Shown here: positions 32,717 through 42,548 of the stretch, in pieces
How positions within the stretch are numbered: the first letter of the stretch is position 1
Layout: every line of letters starts with the position of its first letter
Assembly (NCBI GenBank): GCA_009746045.1
Contig: RPFO01001169.1
Coordinates: 22,501 to 73,160, forward strand
Length of the DNA: 50,660 nt
Direction: 5' to 3'
DNA from: Mesostigma viride
Lineage: Eukaryota; Streptophyta; Mesostigmatophyceae; Mesostigmatales; Mesostigmataceae
Program-made: the position numbers and the translations under genes
The notes under the pieces: model-generated
What the model saw: only the letters and a program-made list of their open reading frames with translations
Told to the model about the DNA's origin: nothing
Database searches by the model: none

Positions 32717-34391
32717 ATGCACACATTTATTTACAAAACTGCCTGCAGCGTTTTTAGTTCCCTGAGTTTGTAGCTTGCTGAGCTATTTACATCATGAAAA
32801 GGGCAAAACCTCGAACAGTTATTAATTTTCCCGCAAAATGACCCTTTTTTTACCGGACATTGGGAATAACTTTTTATAAACACGTCAAAAAAATACTTTT
32901 TCCTGCAGCGAAAATCCGTCTAACAGGGGGACAACTGTGTTCCAAGTCCCAGGCCATTCCGACAAGTCTAGCTCAAGTTATAAGGTTTTGCATGCTAAAT
33001 CCTGAACATACGCTAAATGAGGTTTTTCTGTGTATAAGGCCACCTAGACATGATGTTTCCCATCCAAGAAGCCAAAAAACATGCCCAACTCGATCACACA
33101 ACATAAGAAAAGGCTAGGCACCTCATCTGCCCTCCCCTGCCCTCAGCATGGCCAGCCTTGCCAGCGTGGGCATAGCAACACCATGGCTAGGCATACACGC
33201 ACCAAGAGAGCATACACTATGCTCAGCCCAAGGTTACCGTGCAAATTTATGCCAAGAACTCAGCAAGTATACGTGTAAAAACCTTAGAAAGAATGCCCAA
33301 GCAATAGAGGCAACTGCAGCCTGCAAACTTGGCAGCAAATCATACATGCTGTCTGCCAAGCATTCACATCCTATCCAGCTTGCCTTGCTGCACACATAGC
33401 AGGGAAGTCTTAATGGTTATAGCTCAAGGAAAGCAATGGAAACACCTATCTAATGCCATGCCACTCATGCAGTATGGCCAGCAAAAGAACCACTCTCACC
33501 TTCCTTTCCAATATGGCAATTTGCTAAGAAGCTGATGCCAGCTTGTTAGCCTCTAGGCACATGCCGGATGTCGTTACTAAAACAGGCGTGTCAGATCCGG
33601 CACATAACAAAGCGTCTGAGCAAGCTCATGTCCAAAGGATGATGGAAAACAAATGTCAACACATTACCAACAACTTGACCTCGGCGCCTTAAGCATGCCA
33701 GCCACAAACTACACGAAATTGTACGAAATTGCTAGGAATCTGACGATGCAACCGAAAGAAATGGAGCGCTTCCTGCAGGGAAACTGCCCGAAAAAAGGGC
33801 GAAAGGCCGACGTTAATGCACCTGCCTGCGTGGAAATGTTTCATGCATGAACTGGCACGCAAGCTCGAACAATAAAAGACATCATCCATTGATCAGGCGA
33901 ACAAGGAAGGTGCGCCTTCCGTGAATACGTCGAAGGCGACATGCGCAGGCCTGCGTAGGTTCTTACCTTGAATGCCGGAAATGTAAAAGAAACCGGGAAG
34001 CTTCGGCACAAACTCGACAACACCATTAAGTTAGCCTCATAATCGCTATTTAGAGCCTACGTTGCCTCACAATCGCTGCCGTAAACCTGCATTAAATTTC
34101 ATGATCCGCAAGAGAAATTATATCCTGGACCCCCGCGCCCGTAGCCGTTCGAGAAATTAGCGATATTGCAAACCGTAAACTTTCCGCCATGAAATGAGGT
34201 CATCGACTAATCTTCTGCGAAATTCATGCATTTTTTCTAGCTTTTTAGATGCCATATCGATTAATATTGCCTGAAGGCAAGCCGCCATGGCCACCTCCGC
34301 GAGGGTTGAGCGGTCCGGGCACACATTATACACCGTACGGACGGTACCGCGAATTTTTTGGCGCGGAAAATATTCGGCGCGCCACGTCCCC
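32717..34391. other. No gene seen
   Basis: AT-rich DNA with only short, unrelated frames on both strands. No splice-supported exon or repeat family was recognised. Confidence 0.35.
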
Positions 34392-34712
34392 TTAATTAAT
34401 TAATTAATTATCAACATCACTCCGTTGGGAGTAGATGTAGCACATAGCCCTGAGAAGGGGCATATGGCTTTTAATACATTCTAGGCTACTTCATGCAAGG
34501 GTGGGAATGTAAGCTACCCCTGCTCTAGGTGCACCAAGGCACCTGCACCCTCATGGTCTATCACGCTATGCCCGGGTAAGGGGGGAGCATGCCTGTGAGG
34601 GAGGAAGATCATCATGGCTATACAAGAGCTAGGACATGGCTTCTCGACAGAGAGCATCTCTCTGCATGGCATAGCATGGCTAAATTCTTAATGCAACATC
34701 CATGGGGGTCCC
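34392..34712 (-). mobile_element. Family B-like 3' UTR with TTAA tail
   Basis: Nearly identical to the 3' UTR of the adjacent element (34744 onward) over about 280 bases, with a repeat interval of 333. It diverges at its 5' side, where it resembles the 3' UTR of the 36.9-kb copy. It is probably the remainder of the older element into which the 34725-36774 element inserted. Confidence 0.55.
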
Positions 34713-34724
34713 ATTATAGACAAA

Positions 34725-36774
34725 TTAATTAATTAATTAATTATCAACATCACTCCGTTGGGAGTAGATGTAGCACATAGCCCTGAGAAGGGGCATATGG
34801 CTTTTAATACATTCTAGGCTACTTCATGCAAGGGTGGGAATGTAAGCTACCCCTGCTCTAGGTGCACCAGGGCACCCGCACCCTCATGGTCTATCACGCT
34901 ATGCCCGGGTAAGGGGGGAGCATGCCTGTGAGGGGGAAGATCATCATGGCTATACAAAAACTAGAGCGTGGCATCTCAGCAGAGAGCAGCTCTCTGCATG
35001 GGCACAGCATTACTAAATAAAACTAGGCATCGTCTGGAGTGTGGCTCATCATAGGCACACATGTACATGATTACATAAAGCGCGTGGCTTAGCTGGAATA
35101 GGGCCTCTAGGAGGCGTACATGTACATGGCCACGGTCTATCTATTCTACACTACTACTGCTGTATTCCCCTAAGCTGGGGCGTCTGGAGTCGCTGGGGCC
35201 GCGGGGGTCGCCTGCCAGGGCTTGTGGCCGACGTAGATGGCCGCCCCCTTCCAGTACACCGGCTGCCCCGCCTTGGTCTGCCGGAGCTGGAGGTAGGTCG
35301 GCCATAGCTCCCGTCGCCGTTGTTGCTGCGCCAGGGTCAAGTCGTCATCAAGGGTGAAGAGAGTCTTCTCGAGCCGCTTGCGGCGTCTGAGAAAAGAAAT
35401 CTTGTCCGCCGGGGTCTTAAAGGTGAGAAGGAGCGGGGGCGGCCCTGCCTTACCCCGCGCGCGGGGAAGGCGGTGGGCGGCCAGCTCGATCTCACCAGTA
35501 AGGCCCATGCGATCAAGGATTTCTCTCTCAAAAGCACGCGCAAGCTTCTCGGAATTCTCACCTTCCTCCATCTTGAGATTCTTGACAATGACGTTGAGGC
35601 TGCGCTTGGCGAGCTCGGCCTCCTCGCGGAGGTCAAGCGTCTGCCGTTGAAGCTGGGCTGCGACGGCGGAGGTGGTGGAGGTGGTGTGTTGCTTAAGCAT
35701 GTCCGCCCAGGTGGTGATGGGAGGAGCATCGCCGGCCAGGCCAGCCGGGGCTGGCTTGGCGGCAATGTCCTTCACCGCCTGGGCGGTGAGGCCTGCGGTG
35801 TTCTGCAGAACCTCGATAGCAATGGCGTTGTCCTTAAGACGTTGGTCGATGTCGCGGAGCTGGGCGGTGATGGAGTCGGTGGAGGCGGAGGGAGGGGGGG
35901 GGGTGGAGGCGAGGAGGGCGGCGGTGGCGGTGGGGATGGTGGGGAGCTCAGCAGCCAGCGTGCCGCCAAGTGCCGCCACATCTGCAGCAATGGGCGTCAC
36001 GTGCTGTGAGAGGGCGGCGTGGAGGTGGTGGACGAAGGTGGATTCGGTAATGGGGGCGGGGTGCAGAAGGTCCTCGGCCGAGCGCTTAGTGAGGGTAAAG
36101 AGAGCTGCGAGCTGAAGGCGGGGGCGAGACCAGCCGGCCAGGTTGGTGTCGACTGGGCGGTCTGAGACGCGGTGGGAAAACCGGCCGTCAACTCCGTTGC
36201 GAAAAAACTGGGTGTTGTAATTGAGTTGCTGGCAGGGGCCAGCAGTGAGGCGTGTGACCCGGCCGTAAAACACGAGCTCCAGTATCTTGATGGGTGGCAT
36301 GTCGAAAAAGGCAGGCCTGTTGACGTCGAAGGTGGTAAAGAGCCTGTCGACGTCAAAATCGCGCTCAGACCAGCTCGCGGTTCGGCTGGGCGGCTGCGTT
36401 TTGGCTCAGGCGAGGCTGAAGGCGAGGCAGGAAGCCCGGGAGGGTGCTGGACGACCACCAGTGCGCGACTAGTGGCAGCACTGCCTTCCGGCCCTGATGG
36501 CGAAGCTGCAGCCGGAGCTGCAGACGTATTTTCATTGCCGAGCGCAGCCGCCAGGCTGCGTTGCGTCGAGGCGCGTTTATTCGCCATATAGTGCGTTATA
36601 GCTTTGGAAAATTATATCAGCATGTGCGTCTAAGAAAGACGAAGCGATTGTGATATTCACAGCTGAATTCGGGGCTCAAACGTGAAAGTTATGAGCTCCG
36701 ACAGCCATGGCTACCTCGTGGCTCGTGGCTCGTGGCTTCACACAGAGAGTGGATGCGGTGCTCAAACTTTATTT
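34725..36774 (-). mobile_element. Complete ORF1-only LINE-type element, family B, with 12-bp target duplication
   Basis: ATTATAGACAAA occurs at 34713-34724 and 36775-36786, immediately outside the unit. On the minus strand the unit has a 5' UTR sharing the CCACGAGGTAGCCATGGCTG block with the 30735 copy (plus about 45 extra bases), ORF1, 3' UTR, a perfect ACTCC-CAAC-GGAGT hairpin and a TTAA tail at 34725-34743. It carries no ORF2. The surrounding sequence is itself an older family B 3' UTR. Confidence 0.7.
35170..36587 (-). CDS. LINE ORF1-like RNA-binding protein, family B, one frameshift
   Basis: ATG at 36587 (MANKRASTQRSLAAAL). It has the same domain order as the 30879 copy and near-identical C-terminal blocks. 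Two extra bases near 36380 shift the frame between the Ala/Pro-rich N-terminus and MPPIKILELVFYG. From about 36300 the frame is open to the TAA at 35170. Different copies are broken at different sites, so each break arose after insertion or is a sequencing error. Confidence 0.65.
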
Positions 36775-36786
36775 ATTATAGACAAA

Positions 36787-37951
36787 GCATGGCTAAATGT
36801 TGAAGGCATCATCCATGGGGGCCATTATGGGCGCACATGCGCGTGGGCCACATGCTAGGCTAAGCCTTACTAATCTACACTACTGGTATATATATTCCTA
36901 GTCTGAGGTGGCAGGAGGGGGCTGCCAGGGCTTGTGGTCAACGTGGATGACCGCCCCCCTCCAGTATACCGGCTTCCCCCTTGCGCTCTGCCGGAGCTGA
37001 AGGTAGGTCGGCCATAGCTCGCGTCGCCGTTGTTGCTGGGCCAGGGTCAAGTCGTCGTCCAGCGTGAAGCGAGTCTCCGAGAGCTTCTTGCGGCATTTAA
37101 GGAACGCCAGCTTGTCCGCCATGTACTTAAAGGTGAGGAGCACGGGTGCCGGGCCAGCCTTCCCCGCGCGCGGGGGAGGCGGACAGCCGACATGTCCAGC
37201 TCACCAGTGAGTAACATGGGGGCAAGAATGGCGCGCTTAAATGCCTCAAGAAGGCTCGTGGAGGTCTCACCTGCCTGCTGGTCGAAGTGCTTGACGATGA
37301 CATTGTGGCTGCGCCGCGCGATGTCGGCTTCCTCGCGAAGGTCGAGGGCTTGTTGCTTGAGTTGTGCCGAGATGGTGGAGGTGGTGGAGGTGGTGTGCTG
37401 CTTAAGCAAGTCCGCCCAGGTGGAGGGAGCATCGCCGGCCGGGCCAGCAGGCGCCGGCTGGGCGGCGATGTCCTTCACCGCCTGGGCGGTGAGGCCGGCG
37501 GTGTCATGCAAGCTCTCAAGGGCGTTGGCGGTGGCTTGAAGGCGGTGGTCGATGTCGAGGAGCTGGGCTTTGATGTCGGCAGTGGAGGCGGAAATGGCAG
37601 TGGAGGTGGAGGCGGCGGCGGTGGAAATGTGAGGAAGTTCAGCAGTCAGCGTGCCACCCATTGCTGCGACGTCGGCAGCAAGGGGGGTCACGTGCTGCTG
37701 AAAGGCTTCCATGAGGATGGAACGGAGGGTGGGGGCGGAGATGGATGGAGCCCAGATCTCGCCGTCAGAGCGCTGGAGAAGGGAGTTGAGGATGGCGTGC
37801 TGGAGAACGGGGCGGGGGGAGCCGAAAACCATGCTGACGTAATTGTGCCAGCGACGGCCGTCGGTGACGAGGAGGCGGCCGGTGGCGTGGAGATGGATGC
37901 ACAGGTCGTAAAGCGAGGCGTAGTCCCCGTAGAAGAGGCAGTCCAGGGCGT
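36787..37951 (-). mobile_element. Family B-related ORF1 copy, 5'-truncated, third subfamily
   Basis: ORF1 begins in the FYGDYASLYDLC region near 37945 and ends at TAG 36898. Its 3' UTR is cut at 36775-36786 by the neighbouring insertion. The coding part (37832-36898) has the THE coiled-coil region, TAQAVKDIAAQ, RRSHNVIVKHF and LDDDLTLAQQQRRRELWP blocks. One missing G near 37165 shifts the frame. Family A and B features are mixed (GETSTSL as in family A), so it is an intermediate subfamily. Confidence 0.55.
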
Positions 37952-38015
37952 TATGTTACAATTCAATTCGACGGAGTTATGTTACAATTCAATTCGAATT
38001 CAATTCAATCAAAAT
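37952..38015 (+). repeat. Plus-strand LINE tail, AATTC repeats in two blocks
   Basis: GTTATGTTACAATTCAATTC occurs twice. The second is preceded by the hairpin half CGGAGTTATG and followed by more AATTC units. This is the 3' terminus of an element oriented like the 30735 copy, abutting the 5' end of the minus-strand copy. Confidence 0.55.
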
Positions 38016-38039
38016 TAGCATCCACTCTCTCTCCCTCAG

Positions 38040-38154
38040 TCTTTGGACTGCCATGCAGAACAAGACGCGGTGGCAGAAGATTGTCACGGCTCACACGCCT
38101 GACCCTGTGGGCAAGCCCCCTCCCCCCAAGAGGAGGAGGCGTTTTGATGAGTAG
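38040..38154 (+). CDS. Probable terminal exon of a host gene
   Basis: A CTCTCTCTCCCTCAG acceptor is followed in phase 2 by LWTAMQNKTRWQKIV and, at the C-terminus, PPPPKRRRRFDE before TAG at 38152-38154. The basic cluster could be a nuclear localisation signal. Upstream exons would lie left of the LINE cluster, possibly those at 29.7-30.1 kb, but the phases seen do not prove a link. The family is not recognised. Confidence 0.4.
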
Positions 38155-38330
38155 GGTAGTTAGGATTTTTCTAGACTAGGTAGATTAGCGTTAATTAATG
38201 AATTAAGTAGCTTCCATCATCATTCCGTCATCATTCCGTCATCGCGACTAGGAGAAGTGCACCACCCTTATGCTGGCATCTGCCACCCCTATAGTGACCC
38301 TATAGTGACCGCGGCCTAGGATGGGGTCTC

Positions 38331-38358
38331 ACCCTAAGCCCTAAACCCTAAAACCCTG
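38331..38358 (+). repeat. Degenerate plant-type telomere repeat
   Basis: ACCCTAAGCCCTAAACCCTA is followed by AAACCCTGAACC, about three and a half imperfect CCCTAAA units. It lies between the host exon and the repeat cassettes that begin the viral block. Confidence 0.5.
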
Positions 38359-38477
38359 AACCACTTGCAAAAACAGAAGTGCCCCCCTGCCACCACTGCT
38401 CACCAGGTTGTGACATTTAGGCTGGCATCTGTCACCACCCCGGCAGTTGTGATGGTGTGTTGGGGGTGTGACAAGGA

Positions 38478-38852
38478 TGGCGAAAAATTGCACGTACTTA
38501 CTCTTATATAAAGAACGCCCAATTTTTCGCCACCCTGCCACCCCTTGGCGCGGGTCATAGGAGGTGTTTGTCAAGGTGTGAGAGTGATGGCGAAAAATTG
38601 CACGTACTTACTCTTATATAAAGAACGCCCAATTTTTCGCCACCCTGCCACCCCTTGGCGCGGGGTATAGGAGGTGTTTGTCAAGGTGTGAGAGTGATGG
38701 CGAAAAATTGCACGTACTTACTCTTAAGAAAAGAACGCCCAATTTTTCGCCACCTCCCCCCACTGGCCGGCGCTGAGGTGGCGTAGGTTGTTGGATGTGG
38801 CGAAAAATTGCACGTACTTACTCTTAAGAAAAGACCGCCCAATTTTTCGCCA
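38478..38852. repeat. Four inverted-repeat cassettes at the left side of the viral block
   Basis: Each 55-bp cassette is TGGCGAAAAATTG, a 29-base spacer, and CAATTTTTCGCCA: 38478-38532, 38588-38642, 38698-38752 and 38798-38852. Starts are 110, 110 and 100 apart. The spacer holds CACGTACTTACTCTTA and TATATAAAG in the first two copies, and TTAAGAAAAG in the last two. Arms are perfect in all four copies. They could be part of a viral terminal repeat, iterons of an origin, or promoter elements. Confidence 0.75.
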
Positions 38853-39169
38853 TGGCCTCGCAGGGTGAGGGAGCCGGCGAGGGCCGCGCGGCGGGGTGTG
38901 CAGAGTGTTAGGGTGTATTACTCTGGAAACTCAGGCGACCTATGCAAGAACCCCATACGACCTGCGTCGATGCATGAGAGGTTTACTCTGGATTAAAAAC
39001 CCGTAGTTAGAACTGCATTTCGAGACGAATGAAAATTGTTTTCAGCATGCATTGACGCGTTGTATACTGCATAAACGAATTCATTAAAATTTATATCACG
39101 TTCACATTCGTTATCAGCTCAACAAGAGCGAAATGGCAAGCTCGTTGCCGTCGTCAACAAGACGACACT

Positions 39170-39743
39170 CTACTCCTTGTCCTTGGAGTTTCCAGTCTGG
39201 CTCTTCACAACGTTCGAGCCGGTCTTCCTCTTGTAGACATGGCCGTGAGAGCTTGACGCTTCCTCGCGGCTCCTCTTCCTGCCATGGAAGTGGCGGTCTT
39301 TGCGTCCTCGAAACCCTTCTTTGCCTCCTCCCATGCCTTGTAGAGGGTAACGGGGGCAATGCCTGGCTGGCGCTTGGACTTTGAGAAGCCATCGACGAAT
39401 TCGTCGACCATCTTAACGCATCCGTCGGCTTGGTCGAGGCGAATCCACTCACATCGGTCCTCGACCTTCCTCGGCCTTGCCGCGTTCCTCTCGTAGACCC
39501 ACTCGACGCAAATTTTGGGCGTCTTGCGGTCGACATCGTCATATCCGGCGTCGTGAATCTTGAAGACCTCGCAGGTAGGTCCGGTGCCTCCAACAGCACC
39601 TTCGTTTCCGGAAAGAAGGGAGACCTTGTGCGTCAGGTGTGCGAGCTGGTCAGATATCTTTGTCTGGCCGTCCTCGAGACCATCGAGGATTTTTCCAAGC
39701 GTGCCAACGCCTTCTCGCAAGGCCCTGCGTTTCGGGAAGCCAT
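39170..39743 (-). CDS. PLV-region protein with coiled coil and basic C-terminus, split by two -1 breaks
   Basis: Three overlapping frames make one sensible protein of about 191 residues. ATG 39743 opens MASRNAGPCEKALARLEK. The frame then shifts in an A5 run (minus strand, 39690-39694) to ILDGLEDGQTKISDQL, a coiled coil. A second shift near an AAA run (39299-39301) leads to HGRKRSREEASSS and a Lys/Ser-rich end at TAG 39170-39172. Both shifts would vanish with one extra A. The middle frame alone has no ATG. The middle contains CVEWVYERNAA and a KSKRQPGIAPVTLYKAWEEA block. The function is unknown; the basic patches suggest nucleic-acid binding. Confidence 0.5.
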
Positions 39744-39772
39744 GGCTACCGGCAGAGAGCTTGCAACGTGAG

Positions 39773-39919
39773 ATGCGTGACTTGCACGTGATTTTGCCTA
39801 TTTGTGCACAATGTGCCAAGGTCCGTTACGTCTGCTGGCACGGCCTGGACAGGACGCGAAGGTGGCTGGACTTGTACAAGTGTCGAACTTGGCTAAATTT
39901 CGGAGCGATGCAAGTCTAA
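39773..39919 (+). CDS. Possible 48-aa Cys-containing protein
   Basis: ATG 39773 to TAA 39919. It reads MRDLHVILPICAQCAKVRY with further Cys residues downstream, a possible zinc site. It is on the strand opposite to its neighbours, in an otherwise empty 340-base gap, so it may be chance. Confidence 0.2.
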   Translation: MRDLHVILPICAQCAKVRYVCWHGLDRTRRWLDLYKCRTWLNFGAMQV

Positions 39920-40085
39920 GGTGGCCTCTACCACGTGGCGAGTTCTGGGACGTGAATTTAGGTAAAAAGACTCGTAAGCGTGCGAGTAATCAACTGGGTC
40001 ACTTGTCAATCGCCTGAACGAAGATTCTAGAGTGTCCACGAGAGTGAATTTTCCGAAGCAACCACCCATATATGATGCGCAGAAA

Positions 40086-40595
40086 TTACTTGCCATGACA
40101 ATTGCACTTACTGAACCCGCGAATCTTTTCAAAACGTAGGATGCACAAAAAACCATTCGTCTGCAACGGGGGGAATCGAGTCTCGTTTCCGTCAAGTCTG
40201 TCAATGTACGACGCTCCTACCGTAATATGTCCTCCGTTTCTGAACAGGTGTGGGTTCTTTAGGTTAAAAAACGCGTGTTCGTTGATCATGGCGTAAGAAA
40301 AGATGTCCCCGTCTGATCCAGCATTGACAGTCTCTGTGCATAAAACAATGCAATCCTGTTGGTTATGCTCACCACCGGAGAAACTCGGGGAAACAAGCCC
40401 GACAATAGCATGGTCCTCATCAAAAGGTACTGCGTCAACGTAGGCATAATGCACACCACCACGCCATGTACTGTCAATGATGGGCGCCCTCGGGTCTGGT
40501 TTGATTCTAAATTGACGTAACCCGGTGGTGGAGTCAATCACGTTTTCAGAGGCATTGGAATCAAGCACTATTTGATAATAGGTGGGGTATTCCAT
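40086..40595 (-). CDS. Unidentified PLV-region protein, 169 aa
   Basis: ATG 40595 (MEYPTYYQIVLDSNASENV) to a stop at 40086. The predicted protein is beta-rich and polar, with no signal peptide or membrane segment. It lies 33 bases downstream of the adhesin gene on the same strand. An opening YQIVLDS..., followed by a short strand-rich domain, is compatible with a virion protein, but I do not recognise the family. Confidence 0.5.
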   Translation of the reverse strand: MEYPTYYQIVLDSNASENVIDSTTGLRQFRIKPDPRAPIIDSTWRGGVHYAYVDAVPFDEDHAIVGLVSPSFSGGEHNQQDCIVLCTETVNAGSDGDIFSYAMINEHAFFNLKNPHLFRNGGHITVGASYIDRLDGNETRFPPLQTNGFLCILRFEKIRGFSKCNCHGK

Positions 40596-40628
40596 TGCTT
40601 TATTACAAATTGGAAGAGATAATAGTTT

Positions 40629-42323
40629 CTACGCTGGGATGGTGGCGGGAGTGCCCCACTTGGCCACGAGGTACCCGCGGATCAGCTCAAGCTCGGCCGC
40701 GGTCTTGGCGGTGTTGTAGACCAGGACCTCGCCAATCCACCCGTCAAACGCGCGGGCAGAGTTGCTTATATCTGCACCGAGAGCGATACTCCCTGAACCG
40801 ATAGTAGGGTCGACTCCAGTTCTACTGTAGCCAGATCTTCCATCGAATCGTGTGATAAGTACATTCGTATTGGTGTTGCATGAAATCGCCATGACGTGTG
40901 GTACGTTGTTGAAGAATTCCGACCGGGTGCACACGGTATCGTATACATTATTTGGAGAGTGGACGGTAAGGTTCTGCGAGTCTGCCCCGTATGCCATAAT
41001 ATAACCATTGTTCTGGTATGAACCAAGCATATACCCTCTGATATTCGACCCCGGTCCTCTCTGTGGATATGTCGCAGTCGTTAGCTGTTTGGCGACTAGC
41101 AGGATGCTCGTGTTGGCCCCAATCGCCCCCCAAAAGGCGGGGCCATTTGAATATAAGCCCGTCCCGCGCGAGTTGGTAAATCGGAGAGACCGTTTTGAGT
41201 TCAGTTCCGTTGTATCCAACGTCGGACACGTGGCGGAAGTGTCCGGCCCCAGGTGGTGGCCGTTCGGTCCTTTGTCATTCATCCGATTCACGTCCCCCCC
41301 TGCTGTGTTTTGCTGGGTTGTGCCGTAGTAGGTGGTGAACAACGTAGAGCTGTCAGACGGGTCGTACCACGCGAACAATGCGGGGTCCGTTGCCGGGTTG
41401 TAATAGTACGTGAATGACAGCATGTTGGATGCTGTATTTCCAAGCCCTGACGTTGCGCTCGTCACGGTGCCAGCGCCCACGCTTACCGTCGTCGCTAAGT
41501 CCGACATGGTAGGGGTCACATCGAATGTGTACGTGGCGCCACTTCCCAGCAAGTTGGACGCAGTTCCGTTGGTGACGGCGATGTCGCCCAACGCGAACCC
41601 GGTCACCGACGTGCTAAAGGTGGCCGTCACTGGGTAAATGGCACCAGTCTGGGTTCCCGACGCGATAGTAACAGTGAGAGTGGGCGAGTATGTGAACGAC
41701 AGAGTGTTGGAGGCCGCGTTGGCGGTTCCTGTCGAGGCGTCCGCGACAGCTCCAGCCCCCACATTGACACTCGTGGCGGCGTATGCGGTCGTCGGCGTCA
41801 CCTGGAAGGCGTACGACGCCCCACTTCCGGTAAGGTTGGCGGCGGTCCCGTTGGTCACGGCGATGTCGCCCAACGCGAACCCCGTCACCGACCTGCTGAA
41901 CGTGGCTGTCACGTCCACGGGCGATAAGGATGGCGTCAAGCCCGCGGTCGTCGCGAGGGTTACCGTTGGAGGTGGTGAATACGTGAAGACTAGCGGAGTT
42001 GCTGCGGTGTTGCCGGTTCCTAGCACGCTGCTCGCTGCGTTCCCTCCAACAGTGACTGTTGTCAGCGAATAAGCTACAGCTGGAGTCACAGAAAATGTGT
42101 AAGAGGCGCCGCTACCCGTTAAACCAGATGCAGTACCATTTATGACAACGATATCACCCAAGGTGAACCCGGCGACTGTTTCGCTGAATGTTGCTGTCAT
42201 TGTAATCGGTACCGCGCTAGGATACAGTCCGTGTGTAGTTGTTAACGTGATTGACGGCGCTGTCCTTGCCGGTTTGCGCTTCTTGCGAATCAAAGCAGGA
42301 CAAATACCATAATCAAACGACAT
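40629..42323 (-). CDS. Virion adhesin/fibre with three bacterial-type Ig-like repeats and a LamG-like domain
   Basis: ATG 42323; 564 residues. After a short basic leader come three tandem repeats of about 90 residues (roughly 22-300) built on SVTGFALGDIAVTNGTA, GSGASYTF and a VTP...VSVGAG ending. This is the signature of bacterial Ig-like domains of surface proteins. From about residue 305 there is FAWYDPSDSSTLF and, at the end, FDGWIGEVLVYNTAKTA...LIRGYLVAKWG, the closing pattern of a LamG/concanavalin-like domain. There is no signal peptide, as expected for a capsid-attached fibre. Host-cell attachment is the likely role. The domains look acquired from bacterial or phage surface proteins. 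Confidence 0.6.
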   Translation of the reverse strand: MSFDYGICPALIRKKRKPARTAPSITLTTTHGLYPSAVPITMTATFSETVAGFTLGDIVVINGTASGLTGSGASYTFSVTPAVAYSLTTVTVGGNAASSVLGTGNTAATPLVFTYSPPPTVTLATTAGLTPSLSPVDVTATFSRSVTGFALGDIAVTNGTAANLTGSGASYAFQVTPTTAYAATSVNVGAGAVADASTGTANAASNTLSFTYSPTLTVTIASGTQTGAIYPVTATFSTSVTGFALGDIAVTNGTASNLLGSGATYTFDVTPTMSDLATTVSVGAGTVTSATSGLGNTASNMLSFTYYYNPATDPALFAWYDPSDSSTLFTTYYGTTQQNTAGGDVNRMNDKGPNGHHLGPDTSATCPTLDTTELNSKRSLRFTNSRGTGLYSNGPAFWGAIGANTSILLVAKQLTTATYPQRGPGSNIRGYMLGSYQNNGYIMAYGADSQNLTVHSPNNVYDTVCTRSEFFNNVPHVMAISCNTNTNVLITRFDGRSGYSRTGVDPTIGSGSIALGADISNSARAFDGWIGEVLVYNTAKTAAELELIRGYLVAKWGTPATIPA

Positions 42324-42349
42324 GGAGCTAATATAATATCATCGTCACA

Positions 42350-42520
42350 TTATTTTTTAGAGTTTGGTAGCGGATACTTGAAGGTGGGGAGAAGGGGCAA
42401 TGCTCGTCTAGCTGGCATTGTCATGGACAGACCAGAATCTGCCATTTCAGGAATGTCAAAAATCAACTTCAACCTGTTAAACGGATTAGCTGTGATGCTA
42501 GGGTCTCGAAAGTAGTCCAT
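42350..42520 (-). CDS. Small 56-aa protein between capsid and adhesin genes
   Basis: ATG 42520 (MDYFRDPSITANPFNRLKLI) to TAA 42350-42352. It fits exactly between the major capsid stop (28 bases upstream) and the adhesin start (26 bases downstream). An A-rich TAAAAAATATATA box sits just upstream. The protein is Pro-rich with a basic C-terminus. It could be a minor virion or cement-like peptide; there is no direct evidence. Confidence 0.5.
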   Translation of the reverse strand: MDYFRDPSITANPFNRLKLIFDIPEMADSGLSMTMPARRALPLLPTFKYPLPNSKK

Positions 42521-42548
42521 CGTTTGTCATTACACACGTATATATTTT

